A stretch of 64,000 nt of DNA, taken from contig JABRWF010000008.1 in the NCBI GenBank assembly GCA_018343915.1, forward strand, positions 2,294,001-2,358,000. The letters run 5' to 3'. Every line of letters begins with the position of its first letter. The stretch's first letter is position 1. This document shows, one piece after another, positions 11,780 through 22,629 of the stretch. A program made the translations under genes and the position numbers. The stretch comes from Agroathelia rolfsii. Its lineage: Eukaryota > Basidiomycota > Agaricomycetes > Amylocorticiales > Amylocorticiaceae. The notes beneath the pieces are model-generated. The model saw only the letters and a program-made list of their open reading frames with translations. It searched no databases and was not told where the DNA came from.

Positions 11780-12375
11780 CGTGCGGCAGGTACACTGTGA
11801 TGTGTGCCCTTGTGATGCATTTGATATGCGTAGGAGCTGCCATATCAGAGGTATTGGCCATGCAAGGGATATTGCACGAGACAGACAGACAGACAGACAC
11901 ATAGACACAGAGGATAGTCTGAGCCAAGCGAGTGCGGGGTATTCGCAAGACACGTCACGTGTGAATGGAGACGATCTCCGATCGATTAGGAAATTTCACA
12001 AGCCACTTACTCCCCGTCGTAGTCGTCATTGTCGTCGTTGTCGACGACGACGACGAGGATATTCTCCGTCATCTGAGACAGTAGTGATGCGTTGCTTTCA
12101 TAAGTCCTGGGCTGTTTGATGCGTCCCCCTTCTGTAAGGGATGCAATCACGAAACTGAGTTGGTTTATAACAAGATGCTTCTCTCCTGGGCCTATTCCTT
12201 GCCACTATTCCCTTTTGTCTGTTCTCTTTTTCCAATCCTGGTCAAGGGCTGCTTCATTATTATTGTGTCAACGCTCGCTTGGGACTACACATCGCGCGCT
12301 TAGCAGACAGGGCACACTAGTCCATCACACTATATTCCCCCTCGTCAACCGGCAATTTGGAGGCAAAGAGGACAC
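9620..12375. other. Long intergenic region with simple repeats
   Basis: No gene recognised. It carries poly-A/T runs (about 10383-10410), a ~29-nt T tract at 11751-11779, a GACA/CAGA microsatellite at 11881-11898 and a CGA-rich tract near 12036-12058. The last few hundred bases become pyrimidine-rich and CT-rich, as expected of the promoter of the gene starting at 12376. Confidence 0.5.
11751..11779. repeat. Poly-T tract (~29 nt)
   Basis: Uninterrupted run of T followed by CGTGCGGCAGG. Such tracts occur in fungal promoters and as insertion scars. Its exact length is prone to sequencing error. Confidence 0.7.
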
Positions 12376-15300
12376 ATGACATCCAAGAACAGAAGACGAC
12401 TCTCCGTCCTGCCGCGATTCTCTTCTTCTCCTCCTGTGGTAGCGCCTACTGCTTCTTCTTCCCCTCCTGCTCTCCTCTCCTCACCACCATCTCCATCCCC
12501 ACCAGCAGCACAAGGTACTCGTACTCCCTCAGCCATACACCGTACCCCAGGGAACGACCATTCCAGTTGTCGCAACAAGTGACGACGACCATAGACAGCA
12601 GCAACAACAGGTCGCCAGTATCCCCACAAACGACATCACCATGTCCAGGTGAGTGCAACCCCCTCTCCCCTCCTCCTTCGCTACAACCACATAACCACAT
12701 GCAATCGCTAATTTCTTCTTTTCTGATTATAATCATTATCGTCATCATCATCATCGTGACTTTCCTCACTGCCACCACATATACAATTCTTTTCCCATTC
12801 ACGTGCACGCTATTCAACTATGCTTAAACAGCACAAACACACAAACCCTCGCTCCCCCACATGCCACCGCAAGCGCAAGCATGCGCCGAAAACCCTCCGC
12901 GCTCCTCCACCGCATCTCCACCGCACTCTTACGCCCCCACCCCACCGCCGGCGCACCGTCTTCGGCTACCTCGCCATCGACGTCATCACCTCTCGCGCGC
13001 ACATCTGGCAGCAGCAGTGGTGCCGGACAAGGTCTGTCAGCAGTAGCAGCTACTGCTGCACATGACTCCAGTAATAGCAACAACAACAACAATAACAACG
13101 ATTTTGCGATGCGCCGCGATGCTGCCCTGCGCGCGCGCGGCCTGATCCCGCCCGGCGAGCGCGATCTGAGTGCACAAGAGCGTGCGCGTGATCGCAGATT
13201 GTCTGTTGTTGTGCCGCTTGAGCCCGTGCTATTGGATGAGCAGGGAGAGACGGAGGCGGGGAGGATTAGGGAGGAGTGGTTGAGGAAGAGGAAAGAACAG
13301 GAGCAAGAAGAGGGAGTGCGGGAGGAAGAAGTGAGGAGGAGCACCGAAAGCAAGACGGAGGACAGAAGTTTGAGGGAGGCGGGAGCGTCGCTGGAGGGGG
13401 TGAGGGAGGAGGAAGAAGAGGAAGAAGCTAGAGAGCAAGGGGAAGAGAAGGAGAAATTGAAAAAGGCAGAGGCAGAGGCTTCCCCCGCCATCGCACCCGT
13501 TCCCGCCATCACTACCACCGCAGACGATGCGACATCAATGCCAGAAGCATCATCTACACCCCACGCCGATCATGAGCACCCTGACCCAGCGTCCATCCCC
13601 ATCCCCCCCTCCCCTCTCACAGCTACCACCCCAGCCATCCCCGCACCACTCCACACCCTCCCCCCTCGCCGCCTCACCCCTTCCCTCGACCTCGGCCAGC
13701 CGCCAGCCACACCGCGCTCGCCCACGATCGTCCACCACGCGCATGTGGCGCAGTCCGCTGTGGTCGAGCACACATCAGCAGCACAGGATCTCTTGTCGGA
13801 TTATCACGATTGCTTGCCTGATATTTCGCCCTCTTCTCCCGCATTGGGAGAGGCGGGGTCAGTACCAATGCCTGATTCGGATGATGGGGAGAGCATGAGA
13901 GGGGATCGCAAGGAGATGGAGGAAGGTGTTACCTCTGGAGCAGCAGAGGCGCCTGCACCTGTTGTGCCTCAGCAGCCACTCTCCTCGCCTTCAATGGCTA
14001 CGTTCAAGTTCCCACTCGCGCCTCCGCCAGTAGCGTCATCGGCAGCGACGGGGAACGGTGCGCATACATCCACATCCCCGCCCCCGTCTTTGTCGAACAC
14101 GGCTACTCCTGCTCCTGCATTGACATCGGAGAAAACGAGGATCTACCAACAGCAGCAGCAGCAACAAGAAGCGGAGAATCCTCGAAATGAACTAGTCCCT
14201 GCACCGGCACCGTCTATGCCAACAGCAACGACAGCCGCACCAGCACCAACCCCAGCGCAAATGGAAAAAGAGATCAAGGAAGCCAAATCGTCCGCGTTTT
14301 TGCCGCGGATACGCAGTTGGAGTTTCTTGCGGCGGAAAGCTGCTGCCACTGCTGGTGCATCGCCTTTGGCGGCTTCTGCCAATGCTGTGGGTGGTGATGC
14401 GCCCAAGCCTGCTGCTGCTGCTACTGCCGTCGCTCCCGTGCCTGCGCCGGCTGTCATTGCTGCGGAGAGTAATCCATCTCGCGTGTCTACTTCTGCGGAT
14501 GTGGCGCGCGCTGGTGAGACGGCACCACAGCCACCACCATTATCGTCATTATCGTCATCAGCGGCAGTGGGTGAAGCACCTGCATCTCCTCCAGCTATCC
14601 GCGCGCCCCCGCCGACGCTGAAAGTCTCCGTGTCCTTGCCTATGTTGAGCAGCCGTGTTGTTGTCGTGACCGAGCACGGGGAGCTTGACGAGCAGCCAGG
14701 TGAGGATGAGGTCACTGGCAAGAACGAGGGCGCGGTGGTGGATGGAGGAGGGCGGGAAGATGTGCAGGCGCAGGAGCGAGAGATGGAGGAGGAACGGAAG
14801 CGGTCAGAGGAAGAAGAGCAACGACAGGAGATGGAAGAAGCGCATGATTTGTTTGATATGCCGCCTATCCCGAATGCGCTCGTTCAGCAGGCGGAGGAGG
14901 CTGCTGCTGCTGCTGCGGCAGCAGCAGCGGCGCCTGTTTCGGCGCCTTCTTCACCTCGTCATCCGGCTCCCGAGACAACGAAGAAGCAGCGTAGATTGTC
15001 TTTGTTTAGCCTCCGCAGACGGTCCACGGCGCCTGCTACGCCCGATTCTGGTTCACGCAACGGCAAAAAGGGCGGTAATAACAACAGCACGAACAAGCGC
15101 GGATTCGATGCGTCCAAGCTGCCGCCCTCGCCCTCGTTGGCGGTGACGTTTGCCACTTCGCCTACCGCCACTCAGTTCCCCAATGCTCCTGGGGGAGGAG
15201 GAGGAAGAGAAGGCTTGTTGATGCCCACTTCGCCCACTCAGCCAACGATGCCAGCAGCAAAGGGCAGCAACAACGCCGGGTTGCAGCCGCCCCAGTCTAC

Positions 15301-15568
15301 AGGTCAGAAGCTGGTGCGCTCGGCGTCGACGATGTTGTTGCCCCATCGCGGGAGCGTGATGATGCTCCGCGGTCGCAACAGCGGCGAAAAAACGCTCGCT
15401 ACCAATGTCGCAGAATCTTCGTCATCCGAGTCTGAGTCGTCTGAGGGGGCTGCGACGAGGCAGGCGTTGAACGTGACGGTGCATTCGCACGGGACGATCG
15501 CGCTCGGCGTGAAGGGGATCGAGGATGAGGAGAGTCGGCGGTTGAGCGAGATGGCATTTTTGTGTTGA
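12376..15568 (+). CDS. Low-complexity basic/Ser-Pro-rich protein with RRLS motifs (3 exons)
   Basis: Predicted join 12376-12514, 12567-12648, 12832-15568, about 985 residues. Both introns have GT-AG ends and phases that keep the frame (52 and 183 bp). The start MTSKNRRRLSVLPRF is preceded by pyrimidine-rich sequence. The protein is largely disordered: Asn, Gln, Ala and Glu homopolymers, Pro/Ser-rich spacers, and a charged Glu/Arg coiled-coil-like stretch near 13240-13480. Short basic islands recur: RRLSVLPRF (N-terminus), FLPRIRSWSFLRRK (middle), RRLSLFSLRRRST (about 14990-15030), and a conserved-looking C-terminus ESRRLSEMAFLC. The RRxS motifs match the PKA consensus. No enzymatic domain was recognised; a scaffold or signalling target is possible. 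Frame openness over 2.7 kb supports the call. Confidence 0.8.
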
Positions 15569-17577
15569 TTGTCTTGTTTTTTTTCTTGCTCCTTGAATTT
15601 CTTTGGATGGTGAGGTTCGGCTTGACTTGGTCCTTGCCTGTGTGTTATTTTTTTGGATTGCTCGGCTAGGTTTCAGGACCCCCCTCCGTTGTCCTCTTTC
15701 CGTTCCTCCTCACTTCCATCGTGTTCCGTTGTTGATGTTCCGGTTGTACCCTTGTTCGTGGGTTCTCAGTCCCGACCTAACCAGTTTCTGGATAACTCGA
15801 GGCCGGTTCTAGGAACAAGATCGGCGGCAAGCCCATATCCATATCTATCAGTTTGTCCGGAGCCCTTGCATCCCATTCTTTCCCTCTCTCCTTGACCATC
15901 GTACGATCTTTTTTTTCCTCCGGTTGTCGGTCAAGGATTCATCACATCCTCTTTTTCTCTCCCATTTGTAAAACTGAACCGACACTAACTCCTTTTCTCT
16001 GCTTTAAATATCTTGGTTCGCCTAAATGGTTTTTCTTCCTCATTGCTTTTTAAATTTTGTTTTGCTGCCTATTGCTCTGTCGTTCATTGTTTTCTCTCTC
16101 TATCTCTTACTCCTTATCTCTTGTTCTGATATCCATATTCATGCTTTTAAGCTTTTAACATACCCTCCCCCCTTTTCACTATTACCCTCCAGCTCGCCGT
16201 CTTGGCGTCCGCTCTACACACTCCTTACCATCAACCATTCTCTTTTCTTTACTAAAACACTATTCACAACTGGGTTTCCTTTCTTTTTTTTTCTTTGCAC
16301 TCGTCTCCCTCTTGATTTTCACTTTCGTTCCAGCCGATACCTACATTCCCTCCTGCTACCGCAAACAAAAAATACCCATAAAGGGAAAGAAGAGTATACG
16401 AGTACATATACTTTTGCCGTGTTTTTTTTTTATAATGCGTAAAACTATGTACCATCAGCGCTTTCTTCTTTCTCCGTCCCTCTTTTCTTCCTTTCATAAC
16501 GTTTCTTAGGCTTTTCTCATCTTTTTTTTTTCTTTCTCTATTTCAATTTTCAAATATTCTGTTCTGCTTAATCTCTTTTTTTCATTCTCGTCAACTCTTC
16601 CCTTTTTTTTTCAGAGAACAATCGGTTTAGTGGAAACGGGTGTATCGTTATTATTCAAGATTGCAATATATAAAAAAAGGAAAATCTTGCCTATTAATAT
16701 TGACTTGTTTTGAATTCGAAAGTGGTGGCTTGTTCTTTTCAGTTTTGTTGATTATTCGGTGACGTATACGCACAGTAACTGAATATGAATTTTGCTGTTT
16801 TCTACACATGGATATGCACATGTCATTTTGTGTTACCGTCCTGACATGCCCATGCTCTATTCGACCCTTTTTTGCAAATTTGCTCAACAGATGGCGGACC
16901 AAAACCTTAATAGGTCTAAACTGTGTTAAAGGTATACTAAGTAAATCCAAGTTTGACATGTAATTAAACTTAATCCGCCATTTGCCAAGCACAAACGGAC
17001 CAACTTTGTGAAAAAAAAAGGTCGAATGGGGTATGCTAGGGTCCTGACAACATCCAATTGTGCGCATATATATATAGTCTATGATTGGTATTCGAGCAAC
17101 CGAGTTGTCGACGATGACATGACAACACCTATTGCCTCTAGTCTAGATATAGACCCGACACTTACCAATCGTACCACAGTCCAGTTTATATGGCGCATGC
17201 CTGAAATGAGTTTTTCATAGTACGCGTAATCGAATCATCAACTTGTTGAATGCGTATAAATACCAATGCGTCTAATACTGCTACTCGTCTATAGCTAATC
17301 TATTAGATTGAGGTCTGCACTGAGTGCTGGTATCATAAAGTAATGGTTAATCCCGCCATACGTAGCCACTAATAGCCACCTCTCAAGGTAGTTCATACTT
17401 TGAGCTATCTATTGTTGCTAAAAATGTACAGCACTGAGTGTAATACATGTAGGTTACCGACCTGCATGCCTGGCGCCCATGACAAACCCAGGTGAGCCAA
17501 ATGTAGATATGACTTACTAGTCATAGTGGCCGGTCTGATTAAGTTAACAAGGTTTTATATATTCTCCCATGTATATT

Positions 17578-17859
17578 GCAATGGTACTCTTTTTATCCAC
17601 GACAACAATTCTCCTTTTAATCACGGAGAGCTCTGGAGCCCTTTGCCCTGACCCGGTCTACGCAGACCATTCGAATTTCACAGTGATGATGTGTCAATAT
17701 AATTCAAAAAAAATCACACGTACGATCATGCAATACAATTCCTACGCATTGTGGTTACCAGTGCGCCAGCACCAGGCGATGCCAGAACGAGTAGTACCCG
17801 GACCAAGTCCCAGGACCCAGACCTGCGTGATGGTAAATCGCAGGATGTTTTTGGCGTAA
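17578..17859 (+). CDS. Possible small secreted protein (weak)
   Basis: An ORF with an N-terminus reading MVLFLSTTTILLLITESSGA, a good signal-peptide shape with cleavage before LCPDP. It continues with several Cys and Asn for about 40 residues and then loses character, suggesting an intron near 17750. A second frame (SAPAPGDARTSSTRTKSQDP) begins there and could be exon 2. No family is recognised. The AT-rich surroundings make a chance ORF quite possible. Confidence 0.2.
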   Translation, partial: AMVLFLSTTTILLLITESSGALCPDPVYADHSNFTVMMCQYNSKKITRTIMQYNSYALWLPVRQHQAMPERVVPGPSPRTQTCVMVNRRMFLA

Positions 17860-18891
17860 TCAGTTCATTGTTCTGGATTCAAGGTCGAAAGAATCTTTAT
17901 CCATGTGCCGTAATGATACAAACGGCTTCGTTAGGCAAGGGGTATGAGCATGTTGTTTTTATGCATTATAAATTTAGAAACGCTTTCGGGTTTGTCTTGA
18001 TATGCCCGGGGAAATAATTAAATATGATAAATAACAAGTGCATTGTCCATAAAATTGTTTGTGATACAACCTTGAAATATTTTTCCAGCTGTCAGTTCAG
18101 GGTGAACGAATATCTGCGACATCAATGTTAGTTTCCCAATGCTGTTCTCGTCTGTCTACATGCACATGCGACATGTTTTTCATAGCTGTAGCTCGTGCTT
18201 GCCGTTTATCATTCAAATTGCAAGGGTATTTGCTTCGCAGGCGGGATAGATCGCAATGACAAATCGCACCTTCTCACCCTCCTCGGTTTACCGCGGTTGA
18301 TAAGGATCACCTAATCGTGTGAGGACTGTAGGCTGTTAAGCGCGAGTATCAAGCCGGGAGAAGAAGGTAATAGAGGGAAGGTAATAGAGGGATTGACCAT
18401 GATACGAGTGTGTGAGATGCCCTGACTAAATGGGCCTAGGACTTGTCTTCCATGATGCTATTGTTACTATACTTGGTGCTACGTAACCCGGAGATGCCTT
18501 AAGGGGGGGTGTATAAAAACAATATCTCATCAGTTGAGACAGGATCACATGTGATCTATAATCAAATTACAGACTCCCCACAAGCTAACGCATCAGTGTA
18601 CGCACGGTGATTCGGACAATGCCAGCATATATTTAAATAACATCGCAATTTGAGTGTCAATACTTTCAGCTAGGAAGTTCATATGAAAGCTTGATGAAAG
18701 ATTCCCCGCATAATCAACGCTGTTGCTATTACAAGGATGAACATATAATACCGTCATCCTAGATAAACAAAACGCCGGGAGGGGGAGAGAAGTGGGGAGA
18801 AAGAAGCAACGCCTGCAACAGGCCATGCATGATGCGGTGGATCGATGATGTCTTTACTGCGGAGATGGTGACATGTCAGCAATAGAAGGTG

Positions 18892-19479
18892 TCAGCTGAA
18901 TGTGGGGTAGGACCCCCAGGGATGCGGGGAAGCTGGGTGCCCCCTATTACATGTAGCTTCAGTCTCATTTTGTTGCTGTTCATTTGTGTTCCTTGGCACT
19001 GATAGTGACCTCGATGACCCTTGGCGATTGAATCGCGCCTCCACGTAAGCAGATATACCAGAAGCGGAAAGAGCCAGCGGAGGACTCGGATCGAAGTGGG
19101 TATGTATTGTTTTCGCTGCTGGTGTGAAGACTGCCCAACGGCCAAGAGAGCCGAGACTTTGAATTGGGGACCTCGGAAAGTAGGAGGCATCTGGATCTCT
19201 GGGAACGGGATGGGCATCATGCTGATAATCACCACCATCTGCGTTGCGAAAGAGACCGCGAGAGTTGTCTGGAAACGGCGGGCTCTTGTTCGGCCATGAT
19301 TCGGGAATGCAGCAGTCGTTGGCTGACTCAATGGCGAAGACAACATCAGCGAGCCTCATGGCCATGATAGTGACCCTTTCAGCGTACAATGGGGGGTCCA
19401 AAGGGAGGTCATGTGCTGTGAAGATGTTCCGCCGAGATGATGCCGGATGCAAAGTCAAATCCGCATTCTGTAATGGCAT
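18892..19479 (-). CDS. Hypothetical 195-residue ORF (weak)
   Basis: An uninterrupted minus-strand ORF in a locally higher-GC stretch, divergent from the gene at 19644. The translation is Pro/Ser/Asn-rich with no transmembrane segment and no recognised family. The overlapping opposite strand also has ORFs. Support rests only on length and composition. Confidence 0.25.
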   Translation of the reverse strand: MPLQNADLTLHPASSRRNIFTAHDLPLDPPLYAERVTIMAMRLADVVFAIESANDCCIPESWPNKSPPFPDNSRGLFRNADGGDYQHDAHPVPRDPDASYFPRSPIQSLGSLGRWAVFTPAAKTIHTHFDPSPPLALSASGISAYVEARFNRQGSSRSLSVPRNTNEQQQNETEATCNRGHPASPHPWGSYPTFS

Positions 19480-19643
19480 ACACTTTATTTACTGGACGCA
19501 CTCTCCTCCACGTCCTCCTCCCACTCTTTCCTCTATCTCCACCAACCCTCTCTCTCTCGCTCTCTCTCACATTTTCATCGCCGACGACAACAGCAAAGCC
19601 CGCAAGAAACAAAAAATAGCCTCCCACTTCCATTAGCATCATC

Positions 19644-20539
19644 ATGTCTTCCAACGCCGATCGTTCTTCCCAACCCACTGGCACGCAGCCGATCCCTATC
19701 ACAGGAATGTCCATGGAGGGCCACCACCGCCGTCACCGCTCTGCCTCGTTCTCCAGCCTCAGTAGCTCTCCCCCGTCTCCTCTCATCCAAACACCCCTCT
19801 CGGCTGCAAGCTACAACCCTAGCTCCACAACTAAAAGCAGCATGCCTAGCACCTCCCCAAGTACATCTCCCATCTTGACTTACTTTGCTCAGCAAAGCCC
19901 AGCCAAGACGGCCACGGCAGCTACTTTCCCATCATTCAAAGTTAGGAGCTTTGCACCTCCTCCTGTGTTTGAGGGTACGTTTCCGTCCCTTTTCCCTTAT
20001 TATTCTTTTTGTTATCTTTAGCATTTTTGGATTATTGATAAGGAAGCTGATTTTCATTCTTTATGCAGAGGAAGAAACCCAGGCCACCAACGCGGTGCCG
20101 AAGCCCCCTCTTGCGGAGCACACTCGGCGTGCTAACACCATCTCCGAGAGACGCTTCTCGCAGCAGCAACAGCAGCCACAGGTCCCGGCCGTTCCAGAAT
20201 CTACGGATCGTGCGACAGCTCTGCTGAGACGTCTTTCTCTAGGGGGTGGATATAGGGTAAGCTTTATTTTTACTTCACACGGCCTGAGGAAGCATCATGT
20301 TCTGATCATTTCATCCTTTGATCGTATCATCGTAGCCCAACAATGTGTCGCCTCCCCGTGGACCTTCTCCGCCGATGAATACGCCTGCCACCTCAGTCGA
20401 CAACATGGGTGGCCTACCCACGATCGCCAAACCCAAGGTGCGGCCTCGTCGTGCTACAACGGCTCAGGAGCGTCCTCGCCGTGCGCCGTCGCCCATGGGC
20501 GAGCGTATTCTCAAGGGCCACTTTGACGGCTTTAATTAA
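19644..20539 (+). CDS. Conserved basidiomycete hypothetical protein, C-terminus GERILKGHFDGFN (3 exons)
   Basis: Predicted join 19644-19974, 20069-20256, 20336-20539, giving 240 residues. All introns are GT-AG and phases agree (1, then 0). It starts MSSNADRSSQPTGTQPIPIT. Visible segments are a Ser/Pro-rich N-terminal half with KSSMPSTSPSTSPILTYF, an ERRFSQQQQQPQ stretch, the basic LLRRLSLGGGYR motif, and a sharply defined C-terminus RAPSPMGERILKGHFDGFN before TAA. I recognise this C-terminus as a recurring pattern in uncharacterised basidiomycete proteins. No enzymatic domain; RRLS and RAPSP sites suggest phosphorylation. It shares the RRLS motif with the gene at 12376. Confidence 0.88.
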
Positions 20540-22629
20540 AAGTTGTTGTCGACCCCTCATCTCATCATCACTATGGTCATCTCTCGAACTCTTTTCGTTG
20601 TCGTAAGGTACACCCTCTTTGATTCCCCCGCATATATCGTCGTTTTCCTTCCACTCGTTTTCTTGATCCGTTGTTCAACCACTGGCATCTTTCTTCTTAT
20701 CAAAGTCTTTCCGCGATGCGCCTTGTAACATCCTGGAACCTTTGAAAAGGGAGAAGAAATTAAACTGTATCATCAACTCCCTACATTTATTGTACATTAC
20801 CATCACTTCCCTGCATCAATGCCCCCTTTTTGTTGCATTCCACCGCCATCTAGTGCTCGTGTCTACGCTTGTGCATCTAAGCAAAAGCACGATCGTATCA
20901 CACTAGCCCTTACGCTCACCTTTTTGCAGTACATATGCATACAGTTTGTATAACATAAATTATTTCAATCCTTCTCTTTTTCTCGTTGATTGGTTACACA
21001 CTACTGCTACTACTACTACTACTATACTAGGTTACTTGTTTCTCTTCTCTCTCCTTATATGTTTTTTGTTTTTGTTTTGGCGACTAAAAATCCAGAATCA
21101 TGGACTTTCCACTGTCGTATCTTCCATCGTAAGGAAGAGTTATATTTGTGTGTGATGTAGCGAGTTGCGAACTATCAGCTGGCGTCATACCGGGATGATA
21201 TTAGTTTTGTTTTATCACTTTGGAAGTTTCATCTTCCCTATTGTAATGTGTGCGTCATGTATGATTCAAGAAAAACGAAAACTCGAGCGATAAGACTCGG
21301 TCTCATAAGAGGCCTCGATCTCCATTTCCTCAGACCTAGTTGTGCCGCCGACATCAGCGTGTTAGTCAGGAGATCGGTGTCTTCTGACCCTTGGACTATC
21401 ACTAAGTCAGGGGGCCCAACAGCTCCATTACGATCATTCCATTGCCGTCGGCGTCCGCACACCATGCACGCGGTGACGTTCCGGCGTACTAGTGCATCTG
21501 AAACTGCCAGAGCACCTATTTATTTTGCAGCACATTTGAAACCATCCGGGTCACGTGTGCATATATGCACGCATGTGCAATTGTATTACAACTTAAACTC
21601 GTTCCGCTTCCGTCTCTGAGTACGATTGGGAGTCGCCCCATTGGCACCCAATGGCACATGCTGGCTCTATCATTCTCCGAAGCACTTGCAGACTCAGAGG
21701 AACTAAAATTCAGGGAAATTGACTCAAACTGAACTAACTGGCAAGCATGAAACCACATAATATCACGGGTAAATAGTCCCAGCCCATAGTACTTTCCGAT
21801 TCACTTACAGGCTCTGTCGTTCTAACTTTTGCATGATTCATATTTTGATTGGTTCTATCTCTGTGTTACTTGATGCCTGGAAGTTAACTAGGTGTATAGC
21901 AGATCGTAAAGTGATTTCCAAGGGCTTGAAGCTGTCTTTGCCTGGCTGCTAGTACTGTAATATAGCGTGCTCCGTCATATGGTATTGGATAGAGAAAATT
22001 TGGCCAGAGTCTTGATATACTATACAAGCTTCAATACAAAAACAACGAGAGTAATTTCATTGTCATTCAATTGCCTTACACCTGTTATAATAGTACTCGT
22101 CGTAGTACACCTTTATGCTCAGCTACTCACACCAAAGCCAAAAACGAGTTATGATCTTGGCGCCTGCGTAACGTATCCATCATATATAAATCAGCCATTA
22201 TAGAAGCTCCCCCCCCCCTTTGAGGTGTAGAGCACCATCGTTGCACTTGCCAGCGAGGATATCATCACCGGCTGCTCTCTAGTTTAGGTTTCGCGGAGTT
22301 TCTACAACTGTTCAAAGAGTGTCACTCTGTAAAGCGTTGCGATAACGTAGTTGATGTAGCTGCTCTTATTCCATTGTGCCTTTGTGATGGATGGTCTGAG
22401 TTACAGATTGGACCTAGGCTCCACAATTGCGACGAATACAATTTGAAAGAGTGAAAGCCTACTCATTCGCTCATCTCTATCTAGTCGTCGATAGTCTGGG
22501 CTGAGGATATAGTCCTATCCCGGCGATTAGTCGGGTAGAATAAGCACTTTTTTGGGACTCATTACGCACACCGGGCTGTTTGCAAGTTTGGGACAAGTGT
22601 AAGCTCCAGTTATCAAGCTCTGGTTATGA
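20540..22629. other. Intergenic, T/C-rich 3' flank then unique sequence
   Basis: The first ~600 bp are pyrimidine-rich with a (CTA)n-like run near 21000-21030, probably 3' UTR of the upstream gene. The remainder has no recognisable gene. The junction at about 22630 is the inner edge of the right DUF6533 arm. Confidence 0.5.

Larger units (their letters stand above)
15569..19643. other. Intergenic with pyrimidine-rich 3' region and weak ORFs
   Basis: 15570-16620 is strongly T/C-rich and probably holds the 3' UTR of the upstream gene. 16620-19500 has only short ORFs; the two least implausible are listed separately (17578-17860 and 18892-19479). 19500-19620 is CT-rich (CTCTCTCTCGCTCTCTCTC), consistent with the promoter of the gene at 19644. 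Confidence 0.45.

Noticed and set aside
16651..17067. 138-residue minus-strand ORF
   Set aside because: Lys/Asn/Ser-rich translation of AT-rich sequence with no domain, no signal peptide and no conserved neighbour; likely chance.
1700..21965. Recurring AATATAGC sequence (about 1719, 3490, 9957, 21960)
   Set aside because: Too short and not consistently placed; some copies are simply inside the DUF6533 repeat.
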